Shown: one piece after another, positions 8,061 through 15,316 of the stretch
Layout: every line of letters begins with the position of its first letter
Position numbering within the stretch: the first letter of the stretch is position 1
Source of the DNA: an uncultured Christensenella sp.
Lineage (GTDB): Bacteria > Bacillota > Clostridia > Christensenellales > Pumilibacteraceae
Length of the DNA: 26,153 nt
Reading direction: 5' to 3'
Assembly (NCBI GenBank): GCA_910585055.1
Contig: CAJUBY010000016.1
Location: 1 to 26,153 of the forward strand
Translations under genes and position numbers: made by a program
The notes under the pieces: generated by a model
Database searches by the model: none
What the model was told of the DNA's origin: nothing
What the model saw: the letters and a program-made list of their open reading frames with translations, nothing else

Positions 8061-8116
8061 TTTTACTTCTCCTTTTTGAGAAAATTTATGGAAAACTCTT
8101 AAGAGTAGACCGTCTT

Positions 8117-10141
8117 TTATTCGTAGCGGATATACCGGGTCTTTGCGCCTATAGGCGAAAACAGCCGTCCGCCGCCCTCGTAAAACTTGCCGTAAAACTC
8201 CAGGAATTGCAACCGTGCGTCGTGCACGTATGCGCTCAATACCCCGAGCGCGAGATTGAACACGTGCAACACAGCAAGCACAACCGCGCCGACAACGTAC
8301 CCGACTACGGGGATATCCATTATTATAGCGCCCAAACTGTTAAAGGCAAGACCTATAGCACAGCTTGCAAGGCACAGTCCGAACAGCCGACAGTACGACA
8401 GCAGATCGGACAGCAAGTTTATAAGTCCGTACAAGCCTTTAAATCCGCCGACGACCTTGCCGAAAATATTTTTTTCGTTGCGTCCGCCGAAAAACAATAT
8501 AAGCGCCGCACCGGTCGCCGCAAATATCAACGCGGCGATCTTTAATCCCTGCGGCGGAACGAACGATATGTTTATCCCCAGCATGGGAGCAAGTGACGGC
8601 AACATACCGACAGCAAGCAATATAAGCGCCGTAAACAACAGAAGTATCGAACCGCAGTCGAACAGAGCAGAAAACGGCTTGCCTTCTTTAAACAGCGCGA
8701 CCGATTTTATTATAAATCCCGTCGCTATTTGTATCACTCCGAAACCTATGCTCAATACGAGCAACAGCAATGGCTTGTCGAGCGGATTTAATATGAGCGC
8801 AACGTTAGTTTCGCCGAAATCCACGGAAAAATATCCGCCGAACATAATGCCCCATACTATCGCGGATATTCCGCCCATACCCACAAGCATTGCAAGTTTT
8901 CTTATACCGGTATCTATCTTTTTGCTGTTGCCGATAACAAGCCCGGCGACGGCAAGCACAAGCCCGTATCCGGCGTCGCCTATCATTATACCGAAAAACA
9001 AAAAGTAAAAAACCGACATTACAGGATTGGGGTCGATCTCCCTGTACTTCGGCGGACTGTACATGTTTGTTATCTGTTCGTACGATCTCACCAGCCTGTT
9101 GTTTTCGACAAGCGTCGGAGGCCCGTCCTTTTCTTCGGGCGCAAGCAGCTGCACGAAAGTTTCAGGGCACATACCGCCGACTTCGCCGACCGTCTGCTCC
9201 GCGACACGCTCCGGCAGCCAGCCTTCGAGCACAAACGTGCTGTCCGTCTTTAAAAACCGTTCTTCCGCCTGTGCGCGTTCTAAATCGAGACCTATCACGT
9301 CGTACAGTATCTTTAAATCGCCGACGTACTTTTCGTACATCAAAGCCGTTTTCGTTATCTCGAATATCTGACGTTTAACGTCCGTTCTTTCGTCCGACAG
9401 CGCTATTATCTTTTGCGCCGCGGTGCAATCGTCGTCGAACGTACACTTGGTAAAACCTTTTGCGCTCAGTATTTTGCTTACTTCTTCGGCATGCATACGG
9501 CGCGCGACGGTTACCGCGACTGCGCCGTCGCCGCGCAACAGTTCGTAAGCGCAGGAAAGTTCGTCCAGCTCACTCAGCGATCCGTTGTAAGCGCGGTTAT
9601 GATAAAGCGCTATTATTATATTGCCGCCGCCGTTAAGCTGCGACAGTTTGACGGGCGCAGGCTCGAACGGTTTATATGCGGCTATCATGCCGTCTATAGC
9701 GGTCATACGCGACGAACATTCCGCAAGTTCGAAAGACAATTTTTCGAGCGTATCGCAAACGTGCGTCAACTCGTATTCTCGTGCCGCGGCATCCGAAAAA
9801 TCCGCTTTTGTTATAAGCTTACGCGCATCGGTATACTTTACGTCGGAAAGCGTATAGTCTATCGGCAATTCCAGTCCGCGCGAAGCGGCGCGTTTGTTTG
9901 CTTCGAGCATCGACGACATAGCGGCATGGCGCGATTTTAAAAAGCCGAGCGCGAAAGATATACTGCCCTGCTTTGCTTTAAGTTCGCGGTACAGCCGTGT
10001 TTCGCCCGATTCGAGTTCGAACGGGACCGAATCCGTCGCCCGCGCTTCGAACAATCCGCGCGACGTCAGAGTATCGAGTATTTTGTTTTGGTCGCGCCGC
10101 AGCCCTATAAGCCTTATGTGCGACATCTTGGCTATCGCCAT
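8117..10141 (-). CDS. ntpI: V-type ATP synthase/ATPase subunit I (stator membrane subunit)
   Basis: This 674-residue protein forms the ion half-channels beside the c-ring. The first 350 or so residues are the cytoplasmic arm that binds the peripheral stalk (starting MAIAKMSHIRLIGLRRDQ). The membrane half begins near the GIMIGDAGYGL motif (about residue 380) and has about seven or eight helices. The essential arginine that faces the ring glutamate is visible in LSYCRLFGLCLAS at about Arg585. The C-terminal HDARLQFLEFYGKFYEGGG motif is typical. The start at 10139-10141 abuts the stop of the upstream stalk subunit, so translation is coupled. All key residues are intact. Confidence 0.97.
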   Translation of the reverse strand: MAIAKMSHIRLIGLRRDQNKILDTLTSRGLFEARATDSVPFELESGETRLYRELKAKQGSISFALGFLKSRHAAMSSMLEANKRAASRGLELPIDYTLSDVKYTDARKLITKADFSDAAAREYELTHVCDTLEKLSFELAECSSRMTAIDGMIAAYKPFEPAPVKLSQLNGGGNIIIALYHNRAYNGSLSELDELSCAYELLRGDGAVAVTVARRMHAEEVSKILSAKGFTKCTFDDDCTAAQKIIALSDERTDVKRQIFEITKTALMYEKYVGDLKILYDVIGLDLERAQAEERFLKTDSTFVLEGWLPERVAEQTVGEVGGMCPETFVQLLAPEEKDGPPTLVENNRLVRSYEQITNMYSPPKYREIDPNPVMSVFYFLFFGIMIGDAGYGLVLAVAGLVIGNSKKIDTGIRKLAMLVGMGGISAIVWGIMFGGYFSVDFGETNVALILNPLDKPLLLLVLSIGFGVIQIATGFIIKSVALFKEGKPFSALFDCGSILLLFTALILLAVGMLPSLAPMLGINISFVPPQGLKIAALIFAATGAALILFFGGRNEKNIFGKVVGGFKGLYGLINLLSDLLSYCRLFGLCLASCAIGLAFNSLGAIIMDIPVVGYVVGAVVLAVLHVFNLALGVLSAYVHDARLQFLEFYGKFYEGGGRLFSPIGAKTRYIRYE

Positions 10142-10516
10142 TTACGCCTTGCCCCCGACGGATACGTACAATTTTTTTATCTGCGCTTCTATAAGCTTTT
10201 TCTTTTCTTTTAACATTTTTCCGCCGACTTGCTCGGCTTCTTCGACTATACGCGCAAGTTCCTTTTCGGCAGCGTCCGCGGCGTCCGCCAAAGCCTTCGT
10301 ACGCGCATTGGATACGGCTTTGCCGTTGTTTTCGCGCATATCGCGCTCACGCGCGGCGCCGTCGAGCTGGATCGCCTTAACGGATGCTTCCGCCTGCGCT
10401 ATTATGCGCCTTGCTTCCGCTTCCGCCGACATTATCTCGGAAATGGCGCCCGTAAGCTCGGCATCGAGTGTTTCGCGGTCGCCGTATTCTATTTCGGGAA
10501 TATCGTTATTACTCAT
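10142..10516 (-). CDS. ntpF: V-type ATPase peripheral-stalk subunit (H/G type, NtpF position)
   Basis: This 124-residue, almost entirely helical protein has an Ala/Glu/Lys/Arg-rich heptad region (about 20-112). It is the partner of subunit E in the stator stalk (called subunit H in many annotations, NtpF in Enterococcus). Evidence is the composition, the length and the first position in an otherwise canonical ntp order. The ATG (10514-10516) lies inside the end of rpiB (8-base overlap), so its translation is likely coupled to rpiB. Confidence 0.88.
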   Translation of the reverse strand: MSNNDIPEIEYGDRETLDAELTGAISEIMSAEAEARRIIAQAEASVKAIQLDGAARERDMRENNGKAVSNARTKALADAADAAEKELARIVEEAEQVGGKMLKEKKKLIEAQIKKLYVSVGGKA

Positions 10517-10955
10517 TATCGTTCTCGTATGCGGTTATTTTTCCGACTCTGCCCTCATGTCTGCCGCCTGCGAATGAGGTCGTCAAAAACGCATCCGCTA
10601 TGGCGACCGCTTCGGGTATATCGGTATTGCCTGCGCCGAGCGCCAAAACATTGGCGTCGTTATGCTCTCTGCACAGCCTGCCCATATCGACATTGAAACA
10701 GAGACCGCAACGTATGCCCTTTACCTTGTTAGCGCATATGCTCATACCGACGCCGGTCTTGCATATCACTATACCGCGCGAACCGGGATCGCCGGCAACG
10801 CGTTCCGCAACGGCAAACCCGAAATCGGGATAGTCGACAGACGTTTCCCCGTCGGTACCGAGATCGACAACATTGTATCCGTTTTTATCGAGATTTCGGA
10901 CGAGAGCTTTTTTAAGCTCCGTACCGCCGTGATCGCAACCGATGTATACAACCAT
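10509..10955 (-). CDS. rpiB: Ribose-5-phosphate isomerase B
   Basis: This 148-residue cytoplasmic enzyme interconverts ribose 5-phosphate and ribulose 5-phosphate in the pentose phosphate pathway. Family motifs are GCDHGG (6-11), SVDYPDFG (39-46), the catalytic loop ICKTGVGMS with Cys65, His98 in REHNDANVLALG, and GGRHEGRVGKI at the end, which binds the phosphate. The loop has Lys66 where Gly is usual. A related sugar-phosphate isomerase of the LacA/RpiB family is possible but less likely given the sua5-ywlE-rpiB order known from Bacillus. The ATG is at 10953-10955, with AAGGAG five bases upstream. It is the first gene of the ATPase transcription unit and overlaps the next gene by 8 bases. 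Confidence 0.94.
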   Translation of the reverse strand: MVVYIGCDHGGTELKKALVRNLDKNGYNVVDLGTDGETSVDYPDFGFAVAERVAGDPGSRGIVICKTGVGMSICANKVKGIRCGLCFNVDMGRLCREHNDANVLALGAGNTDIPEAVAIADAFLTTSFAGGRHEGRVGKITAYENDNE

Positions 10956-10977
10956 AACAGCTCCTTGACTTTAGTTT

Positions 10978-11006
10978 AGTATACCATGATTCATTATATT
11001 TGTCAC
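10978..11006 (-). promoter_or_regulatory. Promoter for rpiB and the V-ATPase operon
   Basis: On the minus strand GTGACA (11001-11006) and TATACT (10978-10983) are separated by exactly 17 bases, a good sigma-A promoter. It sits in the 111-base gap between ywlE and rpiB. Transcription would begin near 10971, just in front of the AAGGAG site at 10961-10966. Read-through from sua5-ywlE is also possible, as I see no terminator in the gap. Confidence 0.75.
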
Positions 11007-11066
11007 GCATTTTTGCTATGATTTCCATGCCGTACTACGATCGTCGGCGCAGGCATAAAAATACTG

Positions 11067-11540
11067 TCAGCTCTCGTCGCCACGCCCGGCATCCGCGAGC
11101 GCAAGTATCGCGTCGAACGCTCCGCGCATTTGCAGTGCGCAGTCGATATATTCTTCTACGCTTCCTCCGTACGGATCGGGTATGGGATGACCGATAAGCT
11201 CCTCGAACGACACGGCATTTTCGGAACCGCAGCGTTCGGCATGAAGATCGGACATAGCGACTATAAGATCTCCGTCCATCGACATCTGAACGGTAAACAT
11301 TTTGGCTTTACGGTCCTTATTGTGTTTTACGTCCAGAAAATCGAGCGCCGCAGACGCCTGTGCGGACAATATGCTTCCGCGTTCCGCCGCCAGCCCGGCG
11401 CTTTTAACCGTAAAATCACCGCTGCGTTTCTTGGCTCGGAGATAGTCCTTGAACATAAACTCCGCCATCGGCGATCTGCACGTATTGCCGGTGCATACGA
11501 AAACTATTTCGAATTTGTTTTTATTTTCGTTATCCGACAT
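11067..11540 (-). CDS. ywlE: Low-molecular-weight phosphatase, probable protein-arginine phosphatase
   Basis: This 157-residue protein has the LMW-PTP P-loop CTGNTCRS: nucleophile Cys16 and Arg22 in C-x5-R spacing, with the general acid Asp122 in PDPYGG. Thr20 within the loop is the residue that in Bacillus YwlE favours phospho-arginine over phospho-tyrosine, where classic enzymes have Ile. I therefore predict removal of phosphate from arginine in proteins, opposing a McsB-type kinase (not in this window). It follows sua5 by 12 bases with a GGGAG site and is in the same transcript. The C-terminus AGRGDES is slightly extended. The family is certain; the substrate is inference. Confidence 0.92.
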   Translation of the reverse strand: MSDNENKNKFEIVFVCTGNTCRSPMAEFMFKDYLRAKKRSGDFTVKSAGLAAERGSILSAQASAALDFLDVKHNKDRKAKMFTVQMSMDGDLIVAMSDLHAERCGSENAVSFEELIGHPIPDPYGGSVEEYIDCALQMRGAFDAILALADAGRGDES

Positions 11541-11552
11541 TTTAAGCTCCCG

Positions 11553-12533
11553 TCAGATTATCATTCCGCCGCTCAACTTTATGAGACGCGCGATCAGAGA
11601 TTCGCCTATACCGGAGGGATCTACGCCTTCCGCTATGACGGCGTCGAAATGTTCCGCATCCGCTTTCCTCAATACGGCAAACAGGTTGTGCGCATACTCT
11701 TCGTACGAATTTCCCAGCGAATATGCCGTGCGGCTTCCGTACGCGGATATATTTTTATCCAAGCATATTATAACGGCGGTCTTGCCCGTGCGGACGTATT
11801 CGTCGTATCTCGAACATATGTTTTGCACCATACCGTCGTAGAACGCCGAAAACAGTATTTCGGCATTCGGCATATATCCGCTCAGCTTTACCGATTCGCG
11901 CACTATGTCCACCCTGCCTATCTCGCGTTCTATTTCCTTTACGGTAACGCCGCCGGCACGCAATACCTTGGGCGGATCCGTACGGATGTCGACGATAGTC
12001 GATTCTATGCCTATCTCGGACTCTCCGCCGTCAAGTATAAATCGGATCTTGCCGCCGAGATCGTCATATACGTGTTTGGCAAGCGTAGGACTGGCTTTAT
12101 CAGCGGTATTTGCGCTCGGCACTACCACCGGCGCGCCCGAAAGTTCTATAAGTTTTTGTGCGATCTTATTATTCGGGATACGTACCGCGACGGACTCCGT
12201 CCCTGCGGTTACGGCGTCCGGGATACAGGATGCACGGTCGAACACGAGCGTAAGCGCGCCCGGCATGAATTTTTCTATAAGTATACGCGCTTTATCGGGT
12301 ATTGTCTTGACTATCTTTGCTATATCCGATTTTTTTGCGACAGCCACTATGAGCGGTTTATCGTGCGAACGCCTTTTTACTTCGTACACATTTTCGACAG
12401 CCTGTGCATCTGTTGCCGACGCGCCCAACGCATATACCGTTTCCGTCGGGAACGCCACAAGCTCGCCTGCTTTCAGCGCAGACGCACACCTCATTATATT
12501 TATATCGTCGGGCTTTAAAATCTCGGTCTCCAC
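11553..12533 (-). CDS. sua5: L-threonylcarbamoyladenylate synthase, Sua5 type
   Basis: Makes threonylcarbamoyl-AMP from Thr, bicarbonate and ATP, the first step of the t6A37 tRNA modification. The YrdC core shows FPTETVYALG (28-37), KRRSHDKPL, the SVAVRIPN block and VPSAN. A C-terminal Sua5 domain of about 120 residues follows. I choose GTG at 12531-12533 (326 residues, beginning like the usual METRIL). An AAGGAC site lies at 12544-12549, and the upstream in-frame ATG (12564-12566) lies above the -10 box, outside the expected mRNA. Unusual: the linker normally reading SPGMKYRHYAP between the domains, which closes over the active site, is not recognisable (LSGYMPNAEI instead). It heads the unit with ywlE. 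Confidence 0.92.
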   Translation of the reverse strand: METEILKPDDINIMRCASALKAGELVAFPTETVYALGASATDAQAVENVYEVKRRSHDKPLIVAVAKKSDIAKIVKTIPDKARILIEKFMPGALTLVFDRASCIPDAVTAGTESVAVRIPNNKIAQKLIELSGAPVVVPSANTADKASPTLAKHVYDDLGGKIRFILDGGESEIGIESTIVDIRTDPPKVLRAGGVTVKEIEREIGRVDIVRESVKLSGYMPNAEILFSAFYDGMVQNICSRYDEYVRTGKTAVIICLDKNISAYGSRTAYSLGNSYEEYAHNLFAVLRKADAEHFDAVIAEGVDPSGIGESLIARLIKLSGGMII

Positions 12534-12556
12534 AAGTGCCACCGTCCTTGCGTTTA

Positions 12557-12585
12557 ATTTTAACATATATTGTCGATAATTACAA
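12557..12585 (-). promoter_or_regulatory. Promoter of sua5-ywlE
   Basis: On the minus strand TTGTAA (12580-12585) and TAAAAT (12557-12562) lie 17 bases apart. The start of transcription is expected near 12550, directly in front of the ribosome binding site. This decides the GTG start of sua5. The region overlaps the start of the divergent plus-strand gene. Confidence 0.65.
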
Positions 12586-12587
12586 GC

Positions 12588-13343
12588 ATGAAAAGCAAGT
12601 TTGCAAAATTTGTCGACTGCACCGTAGGCGCAGGGCTTATATTCCTCGCCGCAGCCGCTGTCATGCGCTACTATACGACCGCCGATCTCGCGGTATTTAC
12701 CGCAGTTTCCGTGACGGCGTGCGCCGTACTGCTCTTAAAAATACGAAACGGCAAAAAACAGACTGCCGAAAGACTGTCACATGCCGCGGCGGATATGTTT
12801 TTCGATTTTATGTTTCTCGGCGAAAATGCGCCCGTCACATGCCTGTATAACGGGCTAAAAGCCAAAGAACCGGAAACGGCACGGCACGGCAACGGCGTAT
12901 ATCTCAACGGTGTCGCGGCGTTCTGCGCATTTTATCCGCAGCCCGACATGAACGCCGTGGCGCGGTTTGCCGCAAGAGCAAAACGTTACGGCGCGCACAC
13001 CGTTACCGTGTTTTCGGAACTGCCGCCCAAACAAACCGTTCCGCCGCTGGACGGGATTCGGATAAAATATGTTTGCGGCGAAGACGTATACAAACTGTTC
13101 GGATCCTTGAACTGTCTGCCGAAAAAACAATTCGCCAAACGAAAAATGTCCCGCAAAACAGCGTTCGGAAACGCGTTCGGCAGGGACAAAATAATCAAAT
13201 ATGCGGTTTTATCGGTATTGATGTTCGGCATAACGCTCATCGGCGGAATGAGCATAGTCACATTTGTGTGCGCGGCGGTGTGCGCCGTGTTTGCCGCGGT
13301 AAGCGCCGTACTCGCACTTGTAAAAGCGGTAAAAAACAGATAA
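12588..13343 (+). CDS. Four-helix membrane protein of unknown function with a cytoplasmic domain
   Basis: This gene encodes 251 residues from ATG 12588; a TTG at 12570 is in frame but has no ribosome binding site either. Hydrophobic segments lie at about 14-27, 33-51, 203-219 and 222-246. Between them is a soluble domain of about 150 residues. Its second half (about 104-170) alternates strands and helices (ARFAARAKRYGAHTVTVFS, then a DGIRIKYVCGEDVYKL strand-helix). This is reminiscent of a restriction-endonuclease-like fold, but no catalytic residues are recognisable. No Shine-Dalgarno site is visible; a GATAAT box (12575-12580) would give a nearly leaderless mRNA. It is the only plus-strand gene, divergent from sua5 by 54 bases and convergent with the next operon across 31 bases. 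Function unknown. Confidence 0.8.
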   Translation: MKSKFAKFVDCTVGAGLIFLAAAAVMRYYTTADLAVFTAVSVTACAVLLLKIRNGKKQTAERLSHAAADMFFDFMFLGENAPVTCLYNGLKAKEPETARHGNGVYLNGVAAFCAFYPQPDMNAVARFAARAKRYGAHTVTVFSELPPKQTVPPLDGIRIKYVCGEDVYKLFGSLNCLPKKQFAKRKMSRKTAFGNAFGRDKIIKYAVLSVLMFGITLIGGMSIVTFVCAAVCAVFAAVSAVLALVKAVKNR

Positions 13344-13374
13344 CTGTAAACTATGTATCGATCTGCCGCAAAGC

Positions 13375-14532
13375 TCAGGAAAAGTCCTCGTATTGTTTAA
13401 GCATTTCCGCGCTTATGCTCGGGCGTGAACGCTTAAATGCTTTTTCGAACATTTCCCGTCTCAGCGGTATAGCCGCCTTTATATTCCTCTCCCGTATCTC
13501 TTCTAGCGCAAGCCTGCACGCCTCCTCTATTATGCCGCAAAGATCCGCGGCGGAATAATAGCTGTCCGTCATACTGACGTTTAATCCGGGCACGAGCGTA
13601 TGAGTATGCGCTTCGGTCATTTCCACTATATCCTCGGTGGTTATGCCGTCAAGCGCAATGCCGTTCAGCTTGCTCTCGATAATAGCGCGTTTTGCGGCGA
13701 CATCGGGCGGCGGCACGTGCACTCTGTGCGAAAAGCGCTTAAACCTCAAATATGCCGGATCTATAACGTCCGGACGGTTGGTCGCGGCGATTATTATTCG
13801 TTTCGCACCGTTTACTCCGAACCCGTTTATGCGCTGAAGCAGCTCCGTCGTGACTGCGGCTTTATAATCCTTTGTGTCCGACGTACGCCGCGAAAATATG
13901 GATTCGCATTCGTCTACGAAAAGTATGGCTCCGTCCGCGCACGCGTCCATTTCGTCGAAAAGCTGTCGCACCGCCTGCTCCGATTCACCGACATACGACT
14001 TGAATATATCCGCAGGCGTTATGACGAACAGCGGCAAACGCAGTTTGTTGGCTATCGCTTCCGCAAACATAGTTTTGCCCGTTCCCGGCGCGCCGTACAT
14101 GAGCATACCAAGTCCGCCCTCTATTTTGTAATGCGCTATTATTTCGGGATTCTGTGCGATAAAAATAAAGCTCTCGACCAACTTTTTTACGTCGTCCAAG
14201 CCTTTTACGTCGTCGAAAGTCGTTTCCGGTATGGAATGGCTCACCGTCGAACCGTATTCGGTCGCCTTTTTTCCGAGTTTTTTAGCTATGTCCGCAAACT
14301 CGTCAGACTTTGCGGCGTCGGTATAACGTTCCGCCAGCTTTTGTGCGGTCTGCGATGCGCGAAGATACTCCGTGCACAGCTTTTGCTTTTCTTCTGTGCG
14401 CAGATCGCGTTTGTCCTTGACTCCGCCCAATATCTTTCTTATATTTCCGACACTGTCGTTATATCTGTTTTCAAGTTCTTCCAGCGCAGGCTCGCCATTG
14501 CCGCCGTATGCTTTTTTTCCCAAACCGGACAT
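13375..14532 (-). CDS. AAA ATPase of Vps4/katanin (meiotic-clade) type with MIT-like N-terminus
   Basis: This 385-residue protein has a helical N-terminal region (about 15-95) with the length and pattern of a three-helix MIT bundle, then a FDDVKGLDDVKKLVES linker that opens AAA modules of the Vps4 group. Walker A GAPGTGKT is at 147-154. The pore loop FKSYVGES (177-184) carries an aromatic residue, and Walker B ILFVDE is at 203-208. Sensor-1 is Asn252 (ATNRPD) and the arginine-finger region is LRFKRFSHR (262-270). The end, RPSISAEMLKQYEDF, matches the C-terminal helix of meiotic-clade AAA proteins. All catalytic elements look intact. The predicted role is a hexameric unfoldase that disassembles a polymer, most likely the coiled-coil protein encoded 12 bases upstream. 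It is the last gene of the operon. AAA identity is sure; the MIT domain is inference. Confidence 0.9.
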   Translation of the reverse strand: MSGLGKKAYGGNGEPALEELENRYNDSVGNIRKILGGVKDKRDLRTEEKQKLCTEYLRASQTAQKLAERYTDAAKSDEFADIAKKLGKKATEYGSTVSHSIPETTFDDVKGLDDVKKLVESFIFIAQNPEIIAHYKIEGGLGMLMYGAPGTGKTMFAEAIANKLRLPLFVITPADIFKSYVGESEQAVRQLFDEMDACADGAILFVDECESIFSRRTSDTKDYKAAVTTELLQRINGFGVNGAKRIIIAATNRPDVIDPAYLRFKRFSHRVHVPPPDVAAKRAIIESKLNGIALDGITTEDIVEMTEAHTHTLVPGLNVSMTDSYYSAADLCGIIEEACRLALEEIRERNIKAAIPLRREMFEKAFKRSRPSISAEMLKQYEDFS

Positions 14533-14544
14533 TATGTGTGCTCC

Positions 14545-15297
14545 TTACAGTATGTCGCTTATATCGCCTGCGGCGCCCTGCGTCGGCGCAGACGGAACAT
14601 CGGGTGACGGTCTATCAGTAACGGACGGCGCAACCGACTGTCCGCGTTCGCATAGGATACCGTCCACAAGTTTTTCGGCGGACGACTGACCGCCGTGAGC
14701 GGACTGCGGTGTTCTTGCTTCCAGCTTTTTCTGCTTTGCCGCGTTTTTTTCCATCATATCCTGCATGCTCTTGTTCGATTTTTTTAGCGCGTTGACTATG
14801 GAAATCGCTATCATTTGATTTCCGGACAAAACATCGCTTATTTCTTTCATCCGTCCGTTGTTGTTGCGTATAGTTTGGCGGATACGTTTTTTCGCCTTGC
14901 GGCGTGCGAAAAACCCGTGCTTCTTTTCGAGCGTGGTGTCGAGCGCGAGCGCGTTTACCTCGAGTATATTATCCATACACGATATGGCGTCAGTGATACA
15001 CGACATAGCCGTATTTACGTCGTTGAGCATGGATATAGCGTCTTCCATTTGAATAGCAACATCCAAAAATGTAAGCATAGTCTGCGACATAAAATAATCT
15101 TTGCCGTGCTTCGCTATCATATCCGCCGCTTTGTTTGCGAGTATTTCTTTGCGTTTGCCGAACGCTTTTTGCGATTCTTCGAGTTTGCGCTCTTTTTCGA
15201 CTTTTTCGTACTCGGCGTCGAGATCTTGTATTCTCTGATTGATACGCGCTTTCCGCTCTTCGCTTTCGGACATTTCGCGCTGACGTTCCTTTGCCAT
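14545..15297 (-). CDS. Helical coiled-coil protein resembling ESCRT-III
   Basis: This 250-residue protein has no signal peptide or membrane helix. Residues 1-70 form a highly charged helix; 71-123 an amphipathic helix with IQMEDAISMLNDVN, AMSCITDAIS and MDNIL. The spacing of IQ, AM and M resembles the core of CHMP/Vps2-type proteins. A basic stretch (125-150), a further helix (150-195) and a disordered Ser/Pro-rich tail follow. The tail contains SPDVPSAPTQ (231-240), close to the proline motif (MIM2) by which ESCRT-III proteins bind MIT domains, and ends GDISDIL. Its direct neighbour is the Vps4-like ATPase. I infer a polymer-forming substrate of that ATPase. No catalytic motif is present, and a plain coiled-coil adaptor is the alternative. 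The ATG is at 15295-15297, with AAGGAG upstream. Confidence 0.85.
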   Translation of the reverse strand: MAKERQREMSESEERKARINQRIQDLDAEYEKVEKERKLEESQKAFGKRKEILANKAADMIAKHGKDYFMSQTMLTFLDVAIQMEDAISMLNDVNTAMSCITDAISCMDNILEVNALALDTTLEKKHGFFARRKAKKRIRQTIRNNNGRMKEISDVLSGNQMIAISIVNALKKSNKSMQDMMEKNAAKQKKLEARTPQSAHGGQSSAEKLVDGILCERGQSVAPSVTDRPSPDVPSAPTQGAAGDISDIL

Positions 15298-15316
15298 GAT
15301 AATATATCTCCTTGAA

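Noticed and set aside
11130..12518. A 462-codon plus-strand open frame opposite ywlE and sua5
   Set aside because: It spans two well-supported minus-strand genes and their gap, and shows the low-complexity composition of an antisense shadow.
12564..12566. ATG as the start of sua5
   Set aside because: It lies upstream of the -10 box of the predicted promoter and has no ribosome binding site, whereas GTG at 12531-12533 has both and matches the usual N-terminus of the family.
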